Source: Bacteroides finegoldii DSM 17565 (GTDB taxonomy: Bacteria > Bacteroidota > Bacteroidia > Bacteroidales > Bacteroidaceae). Taken from it: a DNA stretch of 64,000 bases. Below are positions 26,215-34,953 of this stretch, in pieces. The stretch's first letter is position 1. Each line of letters opens with the position of its first letter. Location: positions 124,001 through 188,000 of the forward strand of contig NZ_GG688317.1 in assembly GCF_000156195.1 (NCBI RefSeq). Reading direction: 5' to 3'. A program made the translations under genes and the position numbers. The notes under the pieces were generated by a model. It searched no databases and had not been told where the DNA came from. It was given only the letters and a program-made list of their open reading frames with translations.

Positions 26215-27816
26215 ATGAACAAAATAATAAAAAACAGCATCAAGACCTTGTCGATGTGCCTGTTGGCTGCTACAGCTTTTATAGGCACTGCTTGTTCAGA
26301 CGATGATGACCTTACAACCGACTACAGTTGGAACATCGAAGGCAACACTACCGTTAGCATTAAGCCTGAGCGCTACAAACTGCTGCGTAATCCCATGAGT
26401 GGATGGGTGATCTACGCTGGTATCGGAAGTGGCATGATGATGAATTTCTGGGATCTCTACGACAATTTCGAGTCGTCCGAAGGCACCGTGAAAGTATCCA
26501 ACTATGGCAATACTCTCTATATACGTGGTCTTTGGAGTCATTTTAATCCTGAAAGGGGGAAATATGTGTGGGATGAGACTTTGCAGACTGAACCGGCGAA
26601 ACGTTTCCGTATGTTGGTAGAAGGAGCTAAAGAACGCAACTTGAAACTCGCTTTCACCTTTGTGTGTGACAGTCGCGACAAGCATGAAAATGCCTGTCCC
26701 GAGTATGTGAGAGAAGCCGGTGCCGAAGGATTCACCACTACTACCGGTAGTGTAGACGTATGGACGCCTTATCCTGACGACCCCATCTTTCAGAAAGAGT
26801 ATGAAGCCTTCCTCACTGCTTTCGCTGCCAAATACAATGACCCTGATATCACTCAGTTTGTAAGCGGCTTTGGCTTGGGCAAATGGGGGGAAACTCACAC
26901 ACTGAAATACTCTACAGGTGATGAGAGCCCTAGACAAGCTGTATTCGAATGGATTACCGATGTAATGTCTCGTCTTTTCACCAAAGTGCCTATCATGATA
27001 AACTATCACCGATGCCTGCTTTCTACCAAAGGATCTGGTGATGTTGATACCGGTATATCTGCCGATTTGGTGAAACGTGCTGTAGCCAAAGGTTTCTGCC
27101 TGCGTCACGATGCTTTTGGTATGAAGCAATATTATAAGGATTGGGAGCGTGGCATCGCTGCCGCTTATCGTGGCATTGTACCTATCACTATGGAAGGTGG
27201 TTGGGTGGAATCATCCCACGGTGGTTCTATTGCCGGCGACGGTTATAAGAATTTTGCCGAAGTGCGTCAGGGAGAATATGATGAGGCTAAGGGAAGTTAT
27301 GTCAATATGATGGACTTTCGTTTTGCTACCAACGTGAATACTGGTGAAACACACTCTTGGTTTAACACTGCTTTCCACTTGGTAAAGGAGTTTATAGCCG
27401 AAGGTGGTTACCGTCTCTATCCCGACCGTTTATCTATTCCTACTACAGCCCGTAGTGGTAGCAACGTGTCACTTACTCACCGTTGGTCGAATCTGGGTTG
27501 GGGGTATTGCCCTACCAATCTGCCGCAGTACGGTGACAAATACAAATTGGCCATCGCTTTGCTTGATAAAAATACAGAAAAGCCTGCCCGCATCTATATA
27601 GAAGAGAAAGCGGACATTGCTACCTGGATGAGCGGAAAGCCCAAAACTTATACTAGTAACATCAAACTCACCGATGTAGCCGCAGGTACTTACACTTGGG
27701 CAGTGGGATTGGTAGATACGACCAAAGAGAACGCTATCGGTATCTTACTCTCGGCCCGCGATGAGTATCAAACCGCCGAAGGTTGGGTAAAAGTAGGAGA
27801 TATAACTATTCAATAA
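26215..27816 (+). CDS. DUF4832-type barrel lipoprotein, putative glycoside hydrolase (PUL B, fourth copy)
   Basis: Fourth family member, 533 residues, a lipoprotein (FIGTAC with Cys27, then SDDDD, an acidic surface-type signal). Motifs: NPMSGWVIYAG, YIRGLWSHFNP, VCDSRDK, FGLGKWGETH (E226), INYHRC, LRHDAFGM, MEGGW (E327), WSNLGWGYCPTNLPQY. It is most like the second copy (both lipoproteins, both with YDNFESSEGTVKVS or YDNFPSSEGTVKVS, and both with SSHGGSIAGDG or NSHGNSIQGDG after MEGGW), so copies two and four look like equivalents in the two loci, while copies one and three are the soluble pair. Function is inferred as for copy one. Confidence 0.8.
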   Translation: MNKIIKNSIKTLSMCLLAATAFIGTACSDDDDLTTDYSWNIEGNTTVSIKPERYKLLRNPMSGWVIYAGIGSGMMMNFWDLYDNFESSEGTVKVSNYGNTLYIRGLWSHFNPERGKYVWDETLQTEPAKRFRMLVEGAKERNLKLAFTFVCDSRDKHENACPEYVREAGAEGFTTTTGSVDVWTPYPDDPIFQKEYEAFLTAFAAKYNDPDITQFVSGFGLGKWGETHTLKYSTGDESPRQAVFEWITDVMSRLFTKVPIMINYHRCLLSTKGSGDVDTGISADLVKRAVAKGFCLRHDAFGMKQYYKDWERGIAAAYRGIVPITMEGGWVESSHGGSIAGDGYKNFAEVRQGEYDEAKGSYVNMMDFRFATNVNTGETHSWFNTAFHLVKEFIAEGGYRLYPDRLSIPTTARSGSNVSLTHRWSNLGWGYCPTNLPQYGDKYKLAIALLDKNTEKPARIYIEEKADIATWMSGKPKTYTSNIKLTDVAAGTYTWAVGLVDTTKENAIGILLSARDEYQTAEGWVKVGDITIQ

Positions 27817-27837
27817 TCATAAAAACGCTGTGCTGTG

Positions 27838-29706
27838 ATGAAAAAAATCTTACTGACATGCATAGCCGTAGCCTGTAGCCTTGTGGCTGTAGCCGAAGAA
27901 CTGCTCATCGAAGCAGAAAGCTTCAGCCAGCGAGGCGGCTGGGTGCTCGACCAGCAGTTTATGGATCAAATGGGTTCGCCCTATCTCATGGCACATGGCA
28001 TGGGCATCCCTGTGGCGGATGCTACGGCAGAAATCAACATTCCCGAGGCGGGCACTTACTACGTATATGCCCGTACTTATAACTGGACTTCACCTTGGAC
28101 CGATGCTGAGGGCCCCGGAAAGTTCCGCCTGGCTTTAGGCGGCAAATTGCTGAAAGCTACATTAGGACATACCGGTAATTCCTGGCAATGGCAATTTGCC
28201 GGAAAGACAGTATTGAAAGCAGGGACTACTATCCTTGCCCTGAAAGATCTCACCGGTTTCGACGGTCGTTGCGATGCCATTTACCTTACGACCGATGCGA
28301 ACACGCAGCCCGCTACCTGGGATGCGGCAGAGACAGCCGCACTTCGTGCCCGCTTGCGACAACAACAGACGGTGCCCGCTCATCAATACGACTTTGTGGT
28401 AGTAGGAGGGGGAATAGCCGGAATGTGTGCTGCAGCATCTGCTGCCCGATTAGGTTGTAAGGTAGCACTAGTGAACGACCGTCCTGTATTGGGCGGCAAT
28501 AACTCGTCAGAGATTCGTGTACATCTCGGCGGTATCATCGAAATGGGACCTAATCAGGGATTGGGTCGTATGATACGTGAGTTTGGCCATGAGCGTTCCG
28601 GCAATGCCCAACCGGGCGACTACTATGAAGACCAGAAGAAGGAAGACTTTATAGAGGCCGAAAAGAACATTACCCTTTATGCCTCTCAGCGTGCGGTAGC
28701 CGTGAAGATGCAAGCAGACCGCATTGCGTCAGTCACTATCCAACACATTGAGACGGGCGAACAAACCGAACTTACCGCTCCTCTCTTTAGCGACTGCACA
28801 GGTGATGCTACCATAGGCTATTTAGCCGGTGCCGATTGGGCTATGGGGCGTGAAGGTCGCGATGAATATGGCGAGAGCCTTGCTCCCGAGCAACCCGACT
28901 CATTGGTGATGGGGGCTTCTATACAATGGTATAGTAAGGATATGAAGAAGAAAACCTCATTCCCTCATTTTGAATATGGCGTGCGCTTTGACGCTGAAAA
29001 CTGTGAGCCTGTAACTATGGGCGAGTGGAAATGGGAAACGGGTATGAACCGCAATCAAGTCAGCGAAGCTGAACGTGTACGCGACTATGGACTTTTGGTG
29101 ATATATTCCAACTGGAGCTATCTGAAGAATCACTATAAAGACCATAAGAAGTATGCCAACCGTTCCCTCGACTGGGTGGCGTATGTTTCAGGCAAACGCG
29201 AATCACGCCGTCTCTTGGGCGACTACGTACTGTCACAGGACGATATAGACAAGAATGTGGCGCATGAGGATGCTTCGTTTACCACGACCTGGAGCATCGA
29301 TCTTCACTTCCCTGACAGTGTGAACAGTGTCCGCTTTCCCGGCAATGAATTCAAGTCGGCTACGGTGCATCGTTGGATCCATCCTTATGCCGTTCCCTAT
29401 CGCTGCCTCTATTCGCGCAATGTGGACAATCTCTTTATGGCAGGTCGTAATATGAGTTGCACCCATGTAGCTTTGGGTACGGTACGTGTGATGCGTACTA
29501 CCGGCATGATGGGTGAAGTAGTAGGTATGGCAGCCGGACTCTGCCACAAGCATAGTGTAGAGCCGCGCGACATCTATCATCATCACCTGCCGGAACTGAA
29601 GCAACTTATGCAAGCGGGTCTGGGCAAACGCGATGTGCCCGATAACCAACGCTTCAACGAACCCAACAAATTGTTGGAAGTTCCGGGAGCTTACATCAAA
29701 CCGTAG
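27838..29706 (+). CDS. Secreted FAD-dependent oxidoreductase with an N-terminal beta-sandwich domain
   Basis: Putative exported flavoprotein, 622 residues from the ATG at 27838 (a GTG directly before it is in frame). A signal peptide (about 1-20) is followed by a carbohydrate-binding-like beta-sandwich of about 150 residues (LIEAESFSQRGGWVLDQQFM) and then a Rossmann fold of the FAD_oxidored type: FVVVGGGIAGMCAAASAARL, with the conserved GGNNSSEIRVHLGG and SDCTGDATIGYLAGAD, and a C-terminal FMAGRNMSCTHVALGTVRVM. Flavoproteins of this type occur in many Bacteroides PULs, but I know of no firmly established reaction; oxidation of a sugar hydroxyl is a possibility. Third-position G+C is visibly higher here than in PUL A. 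The next gene starts 7 bases after the stop. Confidence 0.82.
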   Translation: MKKILLTCIAVACSLVAVAEELLIEAESFSQRGGWVLDQQFMDQMGSPYLMAHGMGIPVADATAEINIPEAGTYYVYARTYNWTSPWTDAEGPGKFRLALGGKLLKATLGHTGNSWQWQFAGKTVLKAGTTILALKDLTGFDGRCDAIYLTTDANTQPATWDAAETAALRARLRQQQTVPAHQYDFVVVGGGIAGMCAAASAARLGCKVALVNDRPVLGGNNSSEIRVHLGGIIEMGPNQGLGRMIREFGHERSGNAQPGDYYEDQKKEDFIEAEKNITLYASQRAVAVKMQADRIASVTIQHIETGEQTELTAPLFSDCTGDATIGYLAGADWAMGREGRDEYGESLAPEQPDSLVMGASIQWYSKDMKKKTSFPHFEYGVRFDAENCEPVTMGEWKWETGMNRNQVSEAERVRDYGLLVIYSNWSYLKNHYKDHKKYANRSLDWVAYVSGKRESRRLLGDYVLSQDDIDKNVAHEDASFTTTWSIDLHFPDSVNSVRFPGNEFKSATVHRWIHPYAVPYRCLYSRNVDNLFMAGRNMSCTHVALGTVRVMRTTGMMGEVVGMAAGLCHKHSVEPRDIYHHHLPELKQLMQAGLGKRDVPDNQRFNEPNKLLEVPGAYIKP

Positions 29707-29713
29707 ACAAACT

Positions 29714-31780
29714 ATGAGCAAAAAAAATATTATCACGATATTTCTATCGGCAATATGTACCTTGCCGCTTTGGGGGGGACAACAGTATTACGCTTTTCTG
29801 AAAGGTGACACGCTACGTATGGGCAATAACTATATGGAACGCGTCATGCTGTGGAATAACGGTGCGCCTGTTACCATCAGCCTTACTGACAAGCAACACG
29901 GAAAAACCATTCCGGCACAGGGCAAACAACCCGATTTCTCGATTGTGAAAGGTATCCCTACGGATGCCACGCTTACCGTGAACGAGATACCGACGAACGG
30001 CATCCACGCCAGTTATCTGCAGGCTACCGTGGCTTGCACTATCGGTTCGCTGAATATAGAGCGTCGCTATCGCATTTATGCAGACTGTTCCGCCATTGCT
30101 TGCGATACCTATCTGAAAGGGCAAGTGGAACTTTATCAGAATAAGGAGGATAACCGCTCTAACGCTGACCGCAAAAATATAGAGCACACGGCCGATATGG
30201 CTACGGGGGTGAAAACTCCCACGCTCGACAGGCTGCAACTATCCGGCAATCATTGGAGTGCCCGCACAATAGAGTTTTTCGACTACACCGATTGGAACGA
30301 CAATCTGGTGACCGGGCGTACCTGGCTTCCTTACCGTCGCAATACGTATCGTGGTAATTTGCTTTTTGCTCATGACGTAGTTACGCGTCAAGGCTTCTTT
30401 TTTTTGAAAGAGGCTCCTAGCAGCAGTACCCAATTACATTATCCGGGTTCTGACTTCGTGGCGGACTTTAGCGATTTTATGGTAGTGGGGCTGGGCGTTG
30501 CGTCTCATGATGTAAAGCCGGATAGCTGGACCCGCGTTTATGGATGCGTTACCGGCATCTATACCGGCGGCGAGCAAGAAGCGCTTACTGCCTTGCGCCT
30601 CTATCAGAAACAACTGCGTCATCATACCGCCGCACAGGATGAGATGATTATGCTCAATACCTGGGGCGACCGTAGCCAGGATGCCAAAATAGATGAGGCT
30701 TTCTGTCTGGCAGAACTAGACCGTGCCGCACGCATGGGCATCACCCTCTTTCAACTGGATGATGGCTGGCAGAGCGGAAAAAGCCCTAACTCAAAGACCG
30801 CCGGAGGTAGTTTTAAGGATATTTGGAAGAATACCGGTTACTGGACGCCCAACCCCACGAAATTCCCTCATGGTCTGAAACCTATTGTAGAGAAAGGCAA
30901 GAAATTGGGTATTCGCATCGGATTATGGTTCAACCCCAGCATACAGAATGATTTTGCCGATTGGCAAAAAGATGCGCAAGCCATTATCGGACTTTATAAG
31001 AAGTACGGCATCTGCTGTTTCAAGATAGACGGCCTGCAGATACCTACCAAGACAGCCGAACAGAATCTGCGCCGACTGTTTGATACCGTGTTGGAGCAAA
31101 CCAACTATGAAGTGATTTTCAACCTCGATGCCACTGCCGGTCGTCGCGGCGGGTATCACTATATGAACGAGTACGGCAACATCTTCCTGGAAAACCGCTA
31201 TACCGATTGGGGCAACTATTACCCTTATCGCACCTTGCGCAACCTCTGGATGCTGTCTCGCTATGTACCGGCGGAGAAGATGCAGATAGAGTTTCTTAAT
31301 AAATGGCGTAATGCCGACAAGTATGACGCTGCCGATCCTTTTGCCCCCGCCCGTTACAGTTTCGATTACCTCTTTGCTATCACCTTGGCGGCACAGCCGT
31401 TGGCTTGGATGGAGGCTTCGAACTTGCCCGAAGAGGCTTATATTACGGCATCTCTGCTCAAGAAATACCAACCCTTGCAACTCCGGTTTCATCAAGGCGT
31501 CATACTGCCTATTGGTGAAGAACCCTCGGGACGCTCGTGGACCGGATTTCAATCGACCGTCTCCGGCACGCAAGGTTATCTTGTTGTTTACCGTGAAGAC
31601 AACGAGCAAGCCAGGGGGACTATTGACACCTGGCTTCCTGAAGGCAAGAAAGTGGATTTTATCCCTGTGATGGGAAGTGGCAAGAAGTTTGCTGCAAAAG
31701 TCGGCGCACAGGGTAAAGTCAGTTTCGAACTGAATGATAAGAACTCTTTCGCGCTTTATCAATACGAAGTGAAACCATGA
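29714..31780 (+). CDS. Alpha-galactosidase-like glycoside hydrolase (GH36 / clan D type)
   Basis: Putative exported exo-alpha-galactosidase or related clan-D enzyme. I chose the ATG at 29714 (MSKKNIITIF, then a signal peptide ending near GG22) over an upstream in-frame ATG that would overlap the preceding gene by about 70 bases. The 688-residue protein has an N-terminal beta-supersandwich (about 25-300), a barrel with LFQLDDGWQ (348-353), GLWFNPS, FKIDGLQ with the likely nucleophile D439, and NLDATAGRRGGYHYMNEYGN followed by NRYTDWGNYYPY, where D498 or E493 may be acid/base, and a C-terminal beta domain. Divergent from classical GH36, in which the acid residue lies in a different context, so family membership is likely but substrate is open. 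Confidence 0.8.
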   Translation: MSKKNIITIFLSAICTLPLWGGQQYYAFLKGDTLRMGNNYMERVMLWNNGAPVTISLTDKQHGKTIPAQGKQPDFSIVKGIPTDATLTVNEIPTNGIHASYLQATVACTIGSLNIERRYRIYADCSAIACDTYLKGQVELYQNKEDNRSNADRKNIEHTADMATGVKTPTLDRLQLSGNHWSARTIEFFDYTDWNDNLVTGRTWLPYRRNTYRGNLLFAHDVVTRQGFFFLKEAPSSSTQLHYPGSDFVADFSDFMVVGLGVASHDVKPDSWTRVYGCVTGIYTGGEQEALTALRLYQKQLRHHTAAQDEMIMLNTWGDRSQDAKIDEAFCLAELDRAARMGITLFQLDDGWQSGKSPNSKTAGGSFKDIWKNTGYWTPNPTKFPHGLKPIVEKGKKLGIRIGLWFNPSIQNDFADWQKDAQAIIGLYKKYGICCFKIDGLQIPTKTAEQNLRRLFDTVLEQTNYEVIFNLDATAGRRGGYHYMNEYGNIFLENRYTDWGNYYPYRTLRNLWMLSRYVPAEKMQIEFLNKWRNADKYDAADPFAPARYSFDYLFAITLAAQPLAWMEASNLPEEAYITASLLKKYQPLQLRFHQGVILPIGEEPSGRSWTGFQSTVSGTQGYLVVYREDNEQARGTIDTWLPEGKKVDFIPVMGSGKKFAAKVGAQGKVSFELNDKNSFALYQYEVKP

Positions 31781-31805
31781 AAAGACTATTAACAATAACG
31801 GAATT

Positions 31806-33107
31806 ATGATAAAAAGTTTGCGTTTTGTTTTTCTTGCTTTGTTTGTCGTCCTGCAATTTGTTGCATACGGGCAACCGGCAGAAAGACTGATTCAAGTGCA
31901 GGTCACTCCCGACCACACCAATTGGCTGTATAAACCGGGAGAAAAAGTGAAATTCAAAGTGACGGTATTGAAATGCAATATCCCACAGGATAATCTGGAA
32001 GTGCGCTATGAGATTTCGGAAGACATGATGAAACCTCATCAGACAGGCAAACAGCCTTTGAAGAACGAAAAGCTTGAAATTAACGCAGGGACTATGAAAA
32101 AAGAAGGGTTCCTGCGTTGCCGTGCTTTTGTCACTTGCCAAGGGCGTGAGTATGAAGGCGTGGCTACCGTCGGCTTCTCTCCTGAGAAATTGCAACCGAC
32201 CACTCCTTTGCCCGCCGACTTTCTGGAGTTTTGGAAAAGCACCAAAGAAGCCGCTGAAAAGTGGGCACTGGAACCGATAATGACTTTACTGCCGGAAAGG
32301 TGCACAGATAAGGTGAACGTATATCATGTTTCCTTCGCGAACAATGACTATGCGTCCCGTATGTACGGCATCCTTTGTGTTCCGAAGGCTTCCGGGAAAT
32401 ATCCGGCGATTCTGAAAGTGCCGGGGGCAGGTATCCGTGCCTATAACGGAGAAGCCGAACGTGCCGGAAAAGGTTTTATCATTCTGGAAATCGGTATTCA
32501 CGGCATCCCGGTCAATATAGAGGGGGATGTCTATCACCGCCTTTATAACGGAGCTTTGAAGAACTACCACTCGTTCAATATGGACAATCGGGACAAATAC
32601 TATTACAAGCGGGTTTATACAGGCTGCGTGAGAGCCATTGATTTCATTTACACACTTCCCGAGTTCAATGGCAATCTGGCGACCTTTGGAGGAAGCCAGG
32701 GCGGTGCGCTTTCCATTGTAATTGCCGGACTGGACGCTCGTGTCAAAGGATTGGTTTCTTTCTATCCAGCCTTGTGTGATATGGCGGGTTATGCCCACGG
32801 TCGTGCAGGCGGTTGGCCGCATATGTTGAAGGATGAGAAGAACCGGACACCGGGAAAGATGAAAACCATTCAGTATTTTGATGTAGTCAACTTTGCCCGT
32901 CAGGTTAAAGTGCCGGGATTCTATACTTTTGGTTATAATGATATGGTTTGTCCGCCTACTACTACTTACTCCGCTTACAACGTGATTAATGCTCCGAAAG
33001 AACTGTTTGTAGCTGAGACGACCGCCCATTATGCCTATGCCGAACAGTGGAGCGCAGCCTGGAACTGGGTAATGAATTTCTTGAAAAATAAATCGAAAAA
33101 CGAATAA
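31806..33107 (+). CDS. AXE1-like (CE7-type) acetyl esterase
   Basis: Secreted alpha/beta-hydrolase expected to remove acetyl groups from the glycan or from imported oligosaccharides. The 433-residue protein has a signal peptide (about 1-22), an extra N-terminal beta domain of about 110 residues (VQVTPDHTNWLYKPGEKVKF) and the esterase fold with the triad S297 (FGGSQGG), D379 (YNDMVCPP) and H408 (TAHYAYAEQW), as in AXE1/CE7 enzymes. The DxVCPP and GGSQGG blocks are the family hallmarks. It follows the GH36-like gene after 25 bases and precedes GH2 by 28, so the enzymes are presumably one transcript. Confidence 0.9.
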   Translation: MIKSLRFVFLALFVVLQFVAYGQPAERLIQVQVTPDHTNWLYKPGEKVKFKVTVLKCNIPQDNLEVRYEISEDMMKPHQTGKQPLKNEKLEINAGTMKKEGFLRCRAFVTCQGREYEGVATVGFSPEKLQPTTPLPADFLEFWKSTKEAAEKWALEPIMTLLPERCTDKVNVYHVSFANNDYASRMYGILCVPKASGKYPAILKVPGAGIRAYNGEAERAGKGFIILEIGIHGIPVNIEGDVYHRLYNGALKNYHSFNMDNRDKYYYKRVYTGCVRAIDFIYTLPEFNGNLATFGGSQGGALSIVIAGLDARVKGLVSFYPALCDMAGYAHGRAGGWPHMLKDEKNRTPGKMKTIQYFDVVNFARQVKVPGFYTFGYNDMVCPPTTTYSAYNVINAPKELFVAETTAHYAYAEQWSAAWNWVMNFLKNKSKNE

Positions 33108-33135
33108 TATACTAATACCATAAACTAATAGATAA

Positions 33136-34932
33136 ATGAAAACAGGTAAGAAATTAAACCTATGTTTATTGTTGCTGATTGCTTTTGCTGGAAGCGTTGC
33201 GGCACAAGAGCTGATAACGAATGTATATGGCCGTGACATCCATTCGCTGAATGGTAAATGGAATGCCATCATCGACCTGTACGACCAGGGACAACGGATG
33301 AAAATCTATGAGAACCGGCAACCGGAAGGAAATATTGATTTCTACGAATACGCATTCGAAGGCGGGTTGCGTCTTAACGTTCCGGGAGATTGGAACTCCC
33401 AGTCGCCCGAACTGAAATATTACGAAGGAACTGTATGGTATGCCCGTCACTTTGACGCCAAACGCTTGGCAGACAAACGCCAGTTTCTTTATTTCGGCGC
33501 TGTCAGCTATCGTTGTAAAGTCTACCTGAACGGAAAAGAGATAGCAGAGCACGAAGGCGGTTTTACTCCTTTCCAAGTGGAAGTGACAGACTTGTTGAAA
33601 GACGGTGACAACTTCCTGGCGGTAGAAGTAAACAACCGCCGCACCAAAGACGCCATTCCCGCTCTGGCATTCGATTGGTGGAACTATGGCGGCATCACAA
33701 GAGATGTGCTGTTGGTGAAAACTCCCCGGACATTTATAGAAGATTATTTCGTCCAATTGGATAAAAATGCTTCCGACCGGATAATTGCCCGCGTGCGTCT
33801 TTCTGATAAAAAAGCAGGTGAGAAAGTAACAGTTGCCATCCCCGAACTCAAAATCAACGCGGAGCTCACCACCGACGCAGAAGGAAAGGCGGAAACCGTA
33901 TTGAACGCAAAGAAGCTGCAACGCTGGTCGCCGGAAGAACCGAAACTCTATGGCGTGACTGTATCTTCAAATACCGACCGCGTGGAAGAACAAATCGGCT
34001 TCCGCAATATCACCGTGAAAGGAACAGATATCTACCTGAACGGGAAGCCGACATTTATGTGCTGTATCTCTTTTCACGAAGAAATTCCGCAACGTATGGG
34101 GCGTGCTTTCTCGGAAGCCGATGCAGCCATGTTGCTGAATGAAGCGAAAGCGCTTGGCGTGAACATGATTCGCTTGGCACATTATCCGCAGAATGAATAC
34201 ACAGTACGCCTGGCGGAAAAGATGGGCTTCCTTCTCTGGCAGGAGATTCCTATTTGGCAAGGCATTGACTTTACAGACAATGATACCCGTCAGAAAGCGC
34301 AAAGGATGCTTTCTGAAATGATTAAGCGCGACCAGAATCGCTGCGCGGTAGGTTATTGGGGTGTTGCCAATGAAACACAGCCTTCCAAAGAACGGAATGA
34401 ATTCCTTGCTTCCCTGCTCGAAACGGGAAAACAGCTGGACACTACCCGCTTGTATGTTGCCGCTTTCGACCTTGTGCACTTCAATAGCGAAAAACAGCGT
34501 TTTGTAATGGAAGATTCTTTTACTTCGCAACTGGACGTCGTAGCTATCAATAAATATATGGGCTGGTATCATCCGTGGCCTGTGGAACCAAAAGACGCTA
34601 TATGGGAAGTAGTGACGGACAAACCGTTGATTATCTCGGAATTTGGCGGCGAAGCATTGTACGGTCAGTCCGGTGATGAGAATGTAGTCAGTTCTTGGAG
34701 TGAAGAATACCAGGCACGTCTGTATAGAGACAATATCCGTATGTTCGACAATATCCCGAACCTGCGTGGCGTATCTCCCTGGATTCTGTTCGACTTCCGT
34801 TCGCCGTTCCGTTTCCACCCCACCAATCAAGATGGCTGGAACCGCAAAGGACTCATATCCGACCAGGGTATGCGTAAGAAAGCGTGGTATCTGATGAGAG
34901 ATTATTACATGAAAAAGAGAAATAACCGATAA
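33136..34932 (+). CDS. Glycoside hydrolase family 2 enzyme (beta-galactosidase/glucuronidase type)
   Basis: Retaining exo-beta-glycosidase. The 598-residue protein has a signal peptide (1-23), the GH2 sugar-binding jelly-roll (about 30-195, including NVPGDWNSQSPELKYYEGTV and FGAVSYRCKVYLNGKEIAEH), the immunoglobulin-like domain (about 196-290) and the barrel (from about 291) with acid/base E413 in GVANETQPS and nucleophile E502 in IISEFGGEAL. The size and the SEFGGEAL context suit beta-glucuronidase- or beta-galactosidase-like enzymes. It is shorter than classical LacZ because the C-terminal domains are missing, which is normal for many PUL GH2 proteins. Substrate not resolved. Confidence 0.92.
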   Translation: MKTGKKLNLCLLLLIAFAGSVAAQELITNVYGRDIHSLNGKWNAIIDLYDQGQRMKIYENRQPEGNIDFYEYAFEGGLRLNVPGDWNSQSPELKYYEGTVWYARHFDAKRLADKRQFLYFGAVSYRCKVYLNGKEIAEHEGGFTPFQVEVTDLLKDGDNFLAVEVNNRRTKDAIPALAFDWWNYGGITRDVLLVKTPRTFIEDYFVQLDKNASDRIIARVRLSDKKAGEKVTVAIPELKINAELTTDAEGKAETVLNAKKLQRWSPEEPKLYGVTVSSNTDRVEEQIGFRNITVKGTDIYLNGKPTFMCCISFHEEIPQRMGRAFSEADAAMLLNEAKALGVNMIRLAHYPQNEYTVRLAEKMGFLLWQEIPIWQGIDFTDNDTRQKAQRMLSEMIKRDQNRCAVGYWGVANETQPSKERNEFLASLLETGKQLDTTRLYVAAFDLVHFNSEKQRFVMEDSFTSQLDVVAINKYMGWYHPWPVEPKDAIWEVVTDKPLIISEFGGEALYGQSGDENVVSSWSEEYQARLYRDNIRMFDNIPNLRGVSPWILFDFRSPFRFHPTNQDGWNRKGLISDQGMRKKAWYLMRDYYMKKRNNR

Positions 34933-34953
34933 GTTTAGCTATATTTGAATGTG

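Noticed and set aside
26296..27129. Long open frame on the - strand (277 codons) opposite the fourth barrel gene
   Set aside because: It is the mirror of a strongly conserved coding gene and has no recognisable domains; open antisense frames are common opposite genes of this codon usage.
30923..31795. Open frame of 290 codons opposite the GH36-like gene
   Set aside because: Shadow of a well-supported gene; no start context or similarity.
32286..33272. Open frame of 328 codons on the - strand opposite the esterase and GH2 genes
   Set aside because: It crosses two clear genes and their gap, has no signal of its own, and its peptide has no domain I recognise.
33967..34830. Open frame of 287 codons opposite the GH2 gene
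   Set aside because: Shadow of the GH2 barrel; no independent support.
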